NCBI GenBank assembly: GCA_963755375.1
Contig: CAVWKG010000002.1
Location: forward strand, 310,001 to 374,000
DNA from: Bog-473 sp963755375
GTDB taxonomy: Bacteria; Actinomycetota; Acidimicrobiia; Acidimicrobiales; RAAP-2
Length of the DNA stretch: 64,000 nucleotides
Reading direction: 5' to 3'
Numbering within the stretch: the stretch's first letter is position 1; the number at the start of each line of letters is the position of its first letter. The position numbers and the translations under genes were made by a program. Positions 8,791 to 16,361 of this stretch are shown piece by piece. The notes beneath the pieces are model-generated. The model saw only the letters and a list, made by a program, of their open reading frames with translations, ran no database searches and had not been told where the DNA came from.

Positions 8791-9432
8791 ATGTCGAAGA
8801 CCTCGGCGAGCTCCATCGCACGGGTCACGCGTCCGTCGGCGCATGCCAGGCGAGAACGGATCGTGACGGCCGCCGTCGATCTCTTCTCCGAGCGCTCCTT
8901 CGACGGTGCAACGACGCGCGACATCGCTGCGAAGGCGGGGGTCACCCAGCCCCTCTTGAACTATCACTTCCACTCGAAGGAAGAGCTGTGGCAGGCCGCC
9001 GTCGATTCGCTCTTCGAACTCTTGAATCAGGCAATGGATGAGCGAGCCATCGGACTGCGCGGGGTCGAAGAAATCACCAGGGCGAAGCTGCTCGTGCACG
9101 AGTTCATCACCTTCTCGGCACGAAATCCTCAACTACATCGGATAATCATGCAGGAGTCCAAGGCTGACGGCCCGCGGATGGATTACCTCGTCGACCGGCA
9201 CGTCCGTCCGATCTACGAGCGCACGATCGCGATCTTCGAGTCCTTGGCACAAAAGGGCGCTGTGCCGAACATCCCGGCTCCGCACCTCTACTACATCCTC
9301 ACCGGCGCGGGCCCGACGATGTTCGTACTCGCGCCGGAGTGCCGACGACTCAGCTCCCTCGATCCATTTCACAAGGATGTCATCGAAGCGCACGCCGACG
9401 CGGTCTGCCAGCTCCTGTTCGGTAGCGCCTGA
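8791..9432 (+). CDS. TetR family transcriptional regulator
   Basis: 213 residues. The helix-turn-helix lies at residues 40-65 (GATTRDIAAKAGVTQPLLNY, then HFHSKEELW), with the recognition helix followed by the usual YYHF-type segment. The C-terminal ligand domain has no recognisable subfamily. It is transcribed away from the aromatic catabolism operon and is most simply its ligand-responsive repressor; the paired sites at 8732-8771 are the candidate operators. Confidence 0.9.
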   Translation: MSKTSASSIARVTRPSAHARRERIVTAAVDLFSERSFDGATTRDIAAKAGVTQPLLNYHFHSKEELWQAAVDSLFELLNQAMDERAIGLRGVEEITRAKLLVHEFITFSARNPQLHRIIMQESKADGPRMDYLVDRHVRPIYERTIAIFESLAQKGAVPNIPAPHLYYILTGAGPTMFVLAPECRRLSSLDPFHKDVIEAHADAVCQLLFGSA

Positions 9433-9474
9433 GATCAGCGGTTCGCCAAAGCGGCGCGTGGGCGCATAGCAAAG

Positions 9475-9498
9475 GGGCCGACCCTCTTGGATCGGCCC
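9475..9498. terminator. Rho-independent-type hairpin beside tRNA fragment
   Basis: GGGCCGA and TCGGCCC form a 7-bp GC-rich stem. Almost the same hairpin precedes the tRNA copy at 27.9 kb. In tRNA orientation (minus) it lies directly downstream of the 3' end, where a tRNA terminator belongs. Confidence 0.6.
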
Positions 9499-9513
9499 GC
9501 AGCCACTTGACTT

Positions 9514-9556
9514 GGTGACGTGGAGGATTTGAACCATTCGACCTTCGGGTTATGAG
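9514..9556 (-). repeat. Decayed copy of the tRNA-fMet 3' half (old att-like site)
   Basis: The plus strand reads GGATTTGAACC, then CGACCTTCGGGTTATGAG, matching the intact initiator tRNA gene (60070-60143) over the T-loop, variable loop and anticodon loop, with two small indels and a few substitutions. It ends exactly where the exact 43-bp copy at 27946-27988 ends (GTTATGAG, followed by AC in both). It lacks the 5' half and cannot make a tRNA. The simplest reading is the distal attachment site of an island that entered at the tRNA 3' end. Confidence 0.65.
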
Positions 9557-9693
9557 ACCCAGATGGGCCGTTTGGTCCGTTCTTGATCGTCTCCCGCGTG
9601 TTCTCAATCCAGACTTCTAACTGTCAGGTTGACCACCTCCTGCCGCGAACTCGTGTAGCGGGAACGTCCCGGACAGGCTCGAACGCTGGGCTA

Positions 9694-9720
9694 TTGACTG
9701 GATATATACACTCAGAGTAT
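9694..9720 (+). promoter_or_regulatory. PadR operator and -35 box
   Basis: A TTGACT box (9694-9699) is followed by the inverted repeat ATACACT-c-AGAGTAT at 9706-9720, ten bases before the PadR start codon at 9730. PadR repressors bind AT-rich palindromes of this form, so autoregulation of the PadR-ABC-FtsX operon is likely. Confidence 0.55.
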
Positions 9721-9729
9721 TCTCGCAGA

Positions 9730-10251
9730 ATGAGTGTCCCCATGGCCCTGCTCGGCCTCCTCGATCGCGAACCGAGCCACGGCTACGACCTGAAGCGCGA
9801 TTACGACACCTACTTCGGGCGCGGCCGGCCGCTGCCCTACGGCCAGGTGTACGCCACGCTCTCCCGCCTGGCGAGAGACGGGAAGGCGATCGTCGGCGAC
9901 GCCGAGCCAGGAGCCGGTCCCGATCGCAAGCGGTACAACATCACCGACACCGGCCGGAACGAGGTCGAGGCGTGGCTCTCGGAGCCCATCCCCGCCGAGC
10001 CCCACCTGCAGACCGATCTGTTTGTGAAGGTCGTCCTGTCGCTGATGCTCGGTCGCCGTGCCGAGAAGTACCTGGACGCCCAGCGCGCTGCACACCTGCA
10101 CCGGATGCGCGAGCTCACAGACCTCAAGCAAAAAGGAACCCTGATCGATTCGCTCCTCGCCGACCACGGTCTGTTCCACCTCGAGGCCGACCTTCGCTGG
10201 ATCGACCTCACGACCGCTCGCCTCACCGCACTCGCCACGGAGGTTGCCTGA
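9730..10251 (+). CDS. PadR family transcriptional regulator
   Basis: 173 residues from the ATG at 9730 (SVPMALLGLLDREPSHGYDL). The winged helix-turn-helix has the PadR landmarks LPYGQVYATLSRLARDG and DRKRYNITDTGRNEVEAWL, followed by the C-terminal dimerisation helices. The frame extends upstream but the PadR N-terminus and the adjacent operator fix the start here. The stop overlaps the ABC ATPase start (TGATG), so it is co-transcribed with, and probably represses, the exporter genes that follow. Confidence 0.92.
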   Translation: MSVPMALLGLLDREPSHGYDLKRDYDTYFGRGRPLPYGQVYATLSRLARDGKAIVGDAEPGAGPDRKRYNITDTGRNEVEAWLSEPIPAEPHLQTDLFVKVVLSLMLGRRAEKYLDAQRAAHLHRMRELTDLKQKGTLIDSLLADHGLFHLEADLRWIDLTTARLTALATEVA

Positions 10252-10967
10252 TGAACACACCCAACGGTTCTGCCCTCATCCCGCCTGGGGGGACCATCAT
10301 CGAAGCGCACGACCTCGTGCTCTCCTTCGGCGAGACCCCGGCGCTGCGCGACGCCAGCCTGTCCGTGCAGCGGGGCGAGATCGTGGCCGTCATGGGCCCG
10401 AGCGGATCGGGCAAGTCGACACTGCTCCTCTGCCTCGCCGGCATCCTGGTCCCCGCGTCGGGTCGAGTGATCTTCGACGGGCAGCGCATCGACGCGCTGC
10501 GCGAGGAGCAGCGAAGCCGGCTCCGCCGAGACCGTTTCGGCTTCGTCTTCCAGTTCGGCCAGCTCGTCCCAGAGCTCACAGCCGAGGAAAACGTCGCCCT
10601 CCCACTCCTTCTGTGCGGGATGCGCCGCCAACAGGCCCTGGCCCGAGCGCGGAGCTGGTTCGCCCGGCTCGAGCTCGACGGGCTGGAAAGCCACCGGGCG
10701 GGAGAGATGTCCGGAGGCCAGGCCCAGCGGGTCGCCCTCGCCCGGGGCATCGTCGCGCAGCCCGACGTGCTGTTCGCCGACGAGCCCACCGGCTCACTCG
10801 ACTCCCTGACCGGTGAGCTCGTCATGAACTTGATGACCAGCGTGGCCCGCGAGGAGGGGATCACGGTCGTCCTCGTCACCCACGAACCCCGCGTCGCCGC
10901 CTACGCCGACCGCGAGGTGATCGTGCGCGACGGCCGCGTCGCCAGCCCGTTGGCGGTCGGCGCATGA
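10251..10967 (+). CDS. ABC transporter ATP-binding protein (LolD/MacB type)
   Basis: 238 residues. Walker A MGPSGSGKST, Q-loop FVFQFGQLVPELTAEEN, signature MSGGQAQRVALARG, Walker B VLFADEPTGSLD and the H-loop VTHEP are all present. The FQFGQL and DEPTGSLD forms are typical of the MacB/LolD subfamily, which works with FtsX-type permeases in lipoprotein release, peptide export or drug resistance. The start overlaps the PadR stop (TGATG) and the stop overlaps the permease start (ATGA). Confidence 0.95.
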   Translation: MNTPNGSALIPPGGTIIEAHDLVLSFGETPALRDASLSVQRGEIVAVMGPSGSGKSTLLLCLAGILVPASGRVIFDGQRIDALREEQRSRLRRDRFGFVFQFGQLVPELTAEENVALPLLLCGMRRQQALARARSWFARLELDGLESHRAGEMSGGQAQRVALARGIVAQPDVLFADEPTGSLDSLTGELVMNLMTSVAREEGITVVLVTHEPRVAAYADREVIVRDGRVASPLAVGA

Positions 10968-13198
10968 TCCGGCTCGGCCTCCGGCTGACCTTGGGGAGTG
11001 GTCGTGAAGCCCTCCTGCGGGTCCTCGTTACCGCTGCTGCGGTCGCCCTCGGCGTCGGCTTGTTACTGGCCGCCTTGGCCGGGATCAATGGTCTCCACGC
11101 CCAGAGCGATCGCGGTGCCTGGCTGAACTCGGCGGTGCAGCCGACGCCGCCGACCTCGCCCGCCAGCGGCCTGTGGTGGGAACCGAGCACCGACTCGTTC
11201 GGAGGTCAGCTCATCGACCAGATCGACGTCGCGGCGGCCGGGCCGGGCGCGCCCATCCCTCCCGGAATGTCCCGCCTGCCTGGTCCGGGCCAGTACTTCG
11301 CCTCGCCCGAGCTGGTGAGCCTGCTTCGCTCCCAGCCCGCCGACGAGCTGCGTGATCGTTACCCCAGTCGGCTGGTGGGCACCATCGGCAGCGCGGGACT
11401 GCCGTCGCCGAACTCGTTGATCATCGTCATCGGGCACAGCGTCGGCCAGCTCTCGAAGCAACCGGCTGCCATCGAGATCGGGGCGATCCACCGCGGCCTG
11501 GCGAATTGCTATGGCTGCCAGAGCGTGGTCGGGAGCGGGCCAGTTCTGGAATTCATCCTGGTCGGCGGGGCCGTGGCGCTCGTGCTGCCGGTTCTGATCC
11601 TGATTGCGACGGCGAGCCGACTGTCTGCCGTCCGGCGCGAACAGCGCTTTGCCTCTATGCGGCTGGTCGGCGCCACTCCTCGCCAGATCTCGACGATTGC
11701 GGCCGTCGAAGCGGTCATCGCCGCCCTCGCCGGAGTCGTCCTCGGTTTCGGACTCTTCTTCGCAGTCCGACCGCTGCTGTACCACGTGCCGTTCACCGGG
11801 GCCCCGTTGGCGCAGGGTGACCTCTCCCTTCACGCCGTCGACATCCTCATCGCGGTGGTCGGAGTCCCCATCGCCGCCGTCGTCTCCGCACGTCTCGCGC
11901 TGCGCCGGGTACGGATTTCGCCGCTAGGAGTGACGCGACGGGTCGGGAAGCGCCCACCGGGGATCGCCAGGATCATTCCCTTGTTGGCAGGTATCGCCTT
12001 CCTCGCCTACTTCGACGCGGCCGGAAAGCCTGGCGCCATCGGGAGCCAGCTCCTCGAGCTCCTTGTTGGATTCGCGCTGCTGATCGTGGGTCTGGTTCTG
12101 GCCGGGCCGTGGTTCACAACGGCTGGGTCGCGGATCATGGCCAAAAGAGCGAGTCGCCCCGCCACGCTCATCGCCGGTCGTCACCTCCTCGACAACCCCA
12201 AGGCTGCCTTCCGCTTTGTCAGTGGCCTCGTCATTGCCCTCTTCGTCGGCAGCGCGGCGATCGGTGCCCTCAGCTCGGTGACGCAAGCAACCGGAGGGGG
12301 CAGCGCCAACGCCAGTCTGAGTACTCTCGCGGACCCGTTCTGCACCTATTCGACCACCGACTGCCCCACGGCGTCCGTGCTGGCTTCCGTCTCTCCCTCG
12401 GTCCTCAATGAGCTCCGAGCGACGCCGGGGGTGCAAGGGGTGGCGGTGGTCCATGAGGCTCCCAACCGGACGCAAGAGGGGCGATCGTTCGGGGTCGTCG
12501 CGTGTGACGAACTTGCCAAGACTCCGGCCATCGGCCGATGCGCGCCGCGGGCCACAGTGTCGTCCGTCGGATACTTCCTCTCAAAGGTCCTGGGGCACAC
12601 CGCCAACGCGTCGACCACGACCTGGCCCGCTTGGAACCTGTCGGCGACGCAGCTCGCATCCCTCCCCGTGAGCGCGGTCGTCGTCGCGACGAACGGGTCT
12701 TCGGGTGCGATCGAACGGGTGCGAACGGAGCTCGAGCGCGCATTCCCGCTCCAGGGCACACCGGTGACCGTGGAGGCACTCGGTCCCTCGACGGCGCGCC
12801 TGCTGACCATGATCCAGGCCATGACCGACGTGATCATCGTGGCCAGTCTGATCATCGCTGCATGCAGCCTGGCCGTGAACATCGCGGCCGGTCTCACTGA
12901 GCGGAGGCGGCCATTCAGCCTGCTCAGACTTACGGGGGTCTCGCGAAAACTCCTGCACCGGGTCGTGACGCTGGAGAGTGCGCTGCCCCTGCTCCTCGTC
13001 GCTGCGGTCTCCATCGTCGTCGGGCTGCTGGCGGCCGCCCTCTACCTGCACTCGCAGGTTGGGCTCGCCTTCAGCCTTCCCGGATTCTCCTACTGGACCA
13101 CGGTGATCGGAGGGCTGGCCGCGTCGATGGCGATCATCGCCGCGACGTTCCCCATCCTCGATCGGATCACAGGGCCCGAGGTCGCCCGGAACGAGTGA
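10964..13198 (+). CDS. FtsX-like ABC transporter permease
   Basis: 744 residues. One N-terminal membrane span (residues 18-40) is followed by an extracytoplasmic domain of about 150 residues. Next come the first FtsX membrane block (about 185-320, with SAVRREQRFASMRLVGATPRQI on its cytoplasmic loop), two to three further spans (about 350-440), a second outer domain, and the last three spans (about 630-735, with the matching loop ERRRPFSLLRLTGVSRKLL). This duplicated layout is that of long actinobacterial FtsX permeases. It pairs with the ATPase just upstream; the substrate is unknown. Confidence 0.92.
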   Translation: MIRLGLRLTLGSGREALLRVLVTAAAVALGVGLLLAALAGINGLHAQSDRGAWLNSAVQPTPPTSPASGLWWEPSTDSFGGQLIDQIDVAAAGPGAPIPPGMSRLPGPGQYFASPELVSLLRSQPADELRDRYPSRLVGTIGSAGLPSPNSLIIVIGHSVGQLSKQPAAIEIGAIHRGLANCYGCQSVVGSGPVLEFILVGGAVALVLPVLILIATASRLSAVRREQRFASMRLVGATPRQISTIAAVEAVIAALAGVVLGFGLFFAVRPLLYHVPFTGAPLAQGDLSLHAVDILIAVVGVPIAAVVSARLALRRVRISPLGVTRRVGKRPPGIARIIPLLAGIAFLAYFDAAGKPGAIGSQLLELLVGFALLIVGLVLAGPWFTTAGSRIMAKRASRPATLIAGRHLLDNPKAAFRFVSGLVIALFVGSAAIGALSSVTQATGGGSANASLSTLADPFCTYSTTDCPTASVLASVSPSVLNELRATPGVQGVAVVHEAPNRTQEGRSFGVVACDELAKTPAIGRCAPRATVSSVGYFLSKVLGHTANASTTTWPAWNLSATQLASLPVSAVVVATNGSSGAIERVRTELERAFPLQGTPVTVEALGPSTARLLTMIQAMTDVIIVASLIIAACSLAVNIAAGLTERRRPFSLLRLTGVSRKLLHRVVTLESALPLLLVAAVSIVVGLLAAALYLHSQVGLAFSLPGFSYWTTVIGGLAASMAIIAATFPILDRITGPEVARNE

Positions 13199-13639
13199 TG
13201 ACAATGGCCAAACCGAAGAGTGCCGTTCGTCGGGTCTCATTGACCGTCCTCACGGCACTCGCAGCACTCTGTGCCGGGGTGTCGGTCGCCGGCTATTCGT
13301 CGCCTCCGGACGAGGGGAACCCTTGACGGCACACTCCAGGCTGTCGGTGGTCCGGCTGGGACAGGACCGCCACCGCTCAGCGGCTCCGTCACGTTCCATG
13401 GGTCGGAAGGGAACATCGCCACCATCGACCTCTCCGCCAACGGCCGGTTCTCAGCCCACCTGCCCGTCGGTCGCTACACCGTCGCTGGGCGGAGTCCCCA
13501 GTTCAAAGGGGGTGCCGGCGAATGTCAGGCACCAGGACCGGTCACCGTGCCCAACGACGTCACGAGCCGCGTAGAGATCGATTGCCAGAGCCGTCCCTCT
13601 CAGGGGGGGACCCGCCCCCCCACCGTTTGGGCCTCCTAG
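13198..13639 (+). pseudogene. Small exported protein with carboxypeptidase-regulatory-like domain, frameshifted
   Basis: ATG at 13198 overlaps the permease stop and opens a signal peptide (SLTVLTALAALCAGVSVAG), but this frame stops at about 13326. The +1 frame then carries a clean beta-sandwich-like domain: TLDGTLQAVGG, SGSVTFHGSEG, RFSAHLPVGRYTVAGRSP and a two-cysteine end. Removing one G from the GGGG run at about 13313-13316 joins them as DEG-TLDG. It is either a broken gene or a one-base sequencing error. It would be the exported companion of the ABC/FtsX pair. Confidence 0.65.
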
Positions 13640-13650
13640 CGGCGGGGGCC

Positions 13651-14577
13651 TCAGCGGCGTTTGGGCAAAGTGGCGACAACGAGCCGGGCGATGACGCGGT
13701 AGCCCCGGGTCTTCGGGTGCACGTCCTCGAGCTGACAGTAATAGGTCAAGGAGCAGATGTCGGCGACGGCGATGGGAATGCTCCCAGACGGGGCTGAGGG
13801 CCACGGCGTCGTCTCGGTGAGCGGCACGTATGCGCCGGTCGCCTCCGTCACGTTGACGTAGACGGCACCCACAGCGCTGTATTCGGCTTCGAGGGCTGGG
13901 TTGAAGAGCCGTTGGAACCCCGCTATCGAGACGACGGCCAGGCTCTTTTGCGCAGGGTCCTTCGAGGTGTAGAGACCGAGGTAGACGTCGGGGTAGGTAA
14001 GGCCGACGATGGGCACCGTCGGTCCCGCGGCCTCGCCCAGACCGGCCAGGAGCGTATGCAGGCTGGCCTCGCTGCCGGGCAGCGCCTGCGTCACGCAGGG
14101 GATGAAGATCGCAGCGGCGGTACATCCGAGGATGTCGTTGCCGCCGATGGACACCGTGATGAGTCCGACCTGGCCGCGGTGCCGGGCGATGAACCGATCC
14201 GCCGCCGCGGCCTGGGTCCGTGTCGGGTAGGACACGGCGTCGGGGCCCGGGGCGGGGAGTGGGCACCCCACCTGGTGGAAGAGGCTGGTCGTGGTGGCAC
14301 CATCGCAGGCGAAGTTCCGCAAGATGAAGTGGTATCCCCGGGCGCGGGCCAGGGTCACCACCTGATAGGCGAACCCGTGGGTGTCCCGGTGCGCCATTGC
14401 GGCGGCGACAGGCTGGTAGCCAGCGGCGTACGAATCGCCGACCGAGATGTCGTAGTCCAACGTCGCCTTGGACACAGCCGCGGCGGCTGGAGTGACGGCC
14501 GAGGCGGCGATGCCTCCGATGGTGCAGGCCAGGAGCAGGGCAACCACGCCCGCTCGGACAGCACCGGCTCGACTCAT
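13651..14577 (-). CDS. Secreted SGNH/GDSL hydrolase
   Basis: 308 residues with an N-terminal signal peptide (VVALLLACTIGGIAASAV). The SGNH blocks are visible: block I with the nucleophile Ser in SVGDSYAAG, block III ISIGGND-type (VSIGGNDILG), and block V with the catalytic Asp and His in LEDVHPKTRG. Six or more cysteines suggest disulfides, as in secreted actinobacterial lipases and esterases. It should hydrolyse an ester (lipid or acylated polysaccharide) outside the cell. The start ATG overlaps the upstream stop as ATGA, so it is translationally coupled to the barrel protein. Confidence 0.9.
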   Translation of the reverse strand: MSRAGAVRAGVVALLLACTIGGIAASAVTPAAAAVSKATLDYDISVGDSYAAGYQPVAAAMAHRDTHGFAYQVVTLARARGYHFILRNFACDGATTTSLFHQVGCPLPAPGPDAVSYPTRTQAAAADRFIARHRGQVGLITVSIGGNDILGCTAAAIFIPCVTQALPGSEASLHTLLAGLGEAAGPTVPIVGLTYPDVYLGLYTSKDPAQKSLAVVSIAGFQRLFNPALEAEYSAVGAVYVNVTEATGAYVPLTETTPWPSAPSGSIPIAVADICSLTYYCQLEDVHPKTRGYRVIARLVVATLPKRR

Positions 14578-15146
14578 CCCTTGTGCAGGGTCAATACGGC
14601 ATCGCTGTTATTGCTGCTCCCAATGGTTGTGCTGGAATACGTCCCGGAGTAGCCCGCGTAATTGCCGGTTCCGCTGTCTATTGCGAGGGTGCCCGAATTC
14701 GCCAGGTTCACGGTGAGGTTGTCCGCATAGATCAAGGAGCCGCCCATGGCGAATTCGGTGAAGCAGTCGGCTGTGGCCGGAGCGGACACGACGTTGCAGT
14801 AGAGATGGTCGGTCGCCGACCAGTGCTTGGCGTGGTGCGAGTGGTTGCCCACGTAGTCGACGTCGTCCTCCCTCACATGTCCGCCGACGGGCGGGTAGCC
14901 CTGGATAACCTGACCGGACGCGTTGTAGAAGGTCAGGGTCGTCTCCTTTTGGAAGAAGTGCAGAATTGTCGGGGAAGTCGAAGCGCCGGCGGCTCCGCTG
15001 CTCAGTGCGAGCGCACCGAGCAGGATCGTGCTGGCAGCGCAGCCGGACAACAACGCCCTCCGCACCGGGCGGACCGCCACGCCGGCGAGCCCTGGCGCAA
15101 GAACGGCCAGCGTCCCGGTCATTACCGCAATGACAAATTTGCGCAT
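14574..15146 (-). CDS. Exported allene-oxide-cyclase-like barrel protein
   Basis: 190 residues from the ATG at 15146, which has AAGGATGA five bases upstream; ATGs at 15152 and 15167 are alternatives. Two hydrophobic N-terminal segments suggest a signal or anchor. The C-terminal part (FAMGGSLIYADNLTVNLA, then GTGNYAGYSGTYSSTTIG, closing with SDAVLTLHK) resembles the dirigent/allene-oxide-cyclase barrel, in which a GTG-Y-G motif recurs. Bacterial members have no established activity. It is coupled to the SGNH hydrolase gene. Confidence 0.7.
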   Translation of the reverse strand: MRKFVIAVMTGTLAVLAPGLAGVAVRPVRRALLSGCAASTILLGALALSSGAAGASTSPTILHFFQKETTLTFYNASGQVIQGYPPVGGHVREDDVDYVGNHSHHAKHWSATDHLYCNVVSAPATADCFTEFAMGGSLIYADNLTVNLANSGTLAIDSGTGNYAGYSGTYSSTTIGSSNNSDAVLTLHKG

Positions 15147-15196
15147 CTTCATCCTTTCGCGAACCATCCAAAGTTCCTACGTTGCAGCACAAGCGA

Positions 15197-15871
15197 TCAA
15201 GCGGTGATTCTCGGCTTTCTCGACGTGACGAGAACCACGACGCTGGTGAGAAGCAGCCAGAGGCCGACAATGGGCAGGCCGAGCATCGGGATGGCGAACG
15301 ACGCGATGGCGAGTACGAGTCCGACATAGGCGAGCCAGCTCGGCAGTGCCCGACTCCGCAGTATGGCGAGGCTGGTGGACCCCAGCAACAACGCCGTCGC
15401 GCCGCCAGCGATGTCGGCCACGTCTTGAGAGAAGATGTTCAGCGTCTGCAGAACGCTCGGGTCGGCGTGCTTGGCGACATCGGCCATGGCGAACGATGCA
15501 CCGGCGCTGAGAATGCCACCCACAAGGAAGAGGAGTCCTCCGGCGAATCCCAGATTGGCCAGGCGTCGGCCCGCATCGTCGGGAGCAACGACGTCTCGGA
15601 GATACCAGAGCAGCGCTCCTGCGATGAGCACCGCCAGCGAGATCAAATAGGCGCTGAGGTACAGACCCCCTCGGTTCTGATGCGCGAAGGTGGCCACCTT
15701 GGCCGCACTGGCGGTGGCGTCTGGACCCTCTGGCGTGGCGAAGACCGTGGCCAGGAGCACGATGACGAAGGCGAGTCCTCCGAGGCCCACCCACCGCCGC
15801 AGGTGGTCATCTCTCTTTACTTCTCCTTCGAGGTTTGTCCGGCCGTCGAGGGCAAGTTCAACGTGTGCCAC
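15197..15871 (-). CDS. Multi-spanning membrane protein, DUF4386-like
   Basis: 224 residues from a GTG start at 15871 with AAAGGAG six bases upstream. About six hydrophobic segments occur: residues 28-46, 72-92, 108-130, 150-172, 178-198 and 200-216. Short conserved-looking loops include LRDVVAPDDAGRRLANLGF. The pattern resembles DUF4386 and related uncharacterised actinobacterial membrane proteins. It leads a minus-strand unit with the barrel protein and the SGNH hydrolase (50-base gap). Function unknown. Confidence 0.75.
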   Translation of the reverse strand: MAHVELALDGRTNLEGEVKRDDHLRRWVGLGGLAFVIVLLATVFATPEGPDATASAAKVATFAHQNRGGLYLSAYLISLAVLIAGALLWYLRDVVAPDDAGRRLANLGFAGGLLFLVGGILSAGASFAMADVAKHADPSVLQTLNIFSQDVADIAGGATALLLGSTSLAILRSRALPSWLAYVGLVLAIASFAIPMLGLPIVGLWLLLTSVVVLVTSRKPRITA

Positions 15872-15941
15872 TGGTGCTCCTTTCGTCTGCGGATCTCGCG
15901 TGAGTGCTTTGGATGGTACGAATTGCGACCGGAGGGTCTCT

Positions 15942-15956
15942 CAGTAGTGGCTACTG
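15942..15956. promoter_or_regulatory. Palindrome CAGTAGTGGCTACTG upstream of the 15871 operon
   Basis: A perfect 6-3-6 inverted repeat, followed by AATTTTCG, 71 bases upstream of the GTG at 15871. A second palindrome of the same length and outer arms (CAGTA-N5-TACTG, then AATTCTGCG) lies at 16315. They look like operators of one regulator. Confidence 0.5.
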
Positions 15957-16051
15957 AATTTTCGAAGCCATCTCGTGGTGAGCTGAGGATCTCAACTGAG
16001 GACGACTCGGCCATGAGAAACGGGTACATGGCGGGCACTAGTCACCGGGGA

Positions 16052-16279
16052 TCACCCTCTGGGGGAGCGCGAGTCCGCATCCGAATCGGCGAGGCCGAGC
16101 TGCCGCACGGATCGCTGGCCCGCTGCCAGCTTTTGTCGACCGATCTCAATGAGGGTAGGTACACCCGCGGGATCGATGCCGAGGCAGTCTCCGATGAGGT
16201 CGTCGTCGGCACCCATCTCGTGCAAACGCAGTCCGATCCGATAGGCCCTCGGCAGCGCGTCGAGGTCGGGAGGCTCCAT
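16052..16279 (-). CDS. Small conserved-type hypothetical protein
   Basis: 75 residues with strong coding character: LDALPRAYRIGLRLHEMGAD, then LIGDCLGIDPAGVPTLIEIG. It is helical and amphipathic, with no membrane segment. Short proteins of this kind occur in actinobacteria near regulators, where an anti-sigma or sigma-adjacent role has been supposed; I cannot confirm that. The start ATG has GGAG a few bases upstream. It is divergent from the large LuxR gene (82 bases apart). Confidence 0.6.
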   Translation of the reverse strand: MEPPDLDALPRAYRIGLRLHEMGADDDLIGDCLGIDPAGVPTLIEIGRQKLAAGQRSVRQLGLADSDADSRSPRG

Positions 16280-16314
16280 CGCTCCAGAGTGCCTGAGGGA
16301 GGCAAGGCGACCTT

Positions 16315-16329
16315 CAGTATCAGGTACTG
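16315..16329. promoter_or_regulatory. Palindrome CAGTATCAGGTACTG in the LuxR promoter region
   Basis: Inverted repeat CAGTA-N5-TACTG, 33 bases upstream of the LuxR start and 36 bases from the small protein start, followed by AATTCTGCG. It matches the palindrome at 15942 in arm sequence, length and right flank. Candidate autoregulatory site of the LuxR protein. Confidence 0.5.
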
Positions 16330-16361
16330 AATTCTGCGATCAGATCGGCCAAACTACGTCC

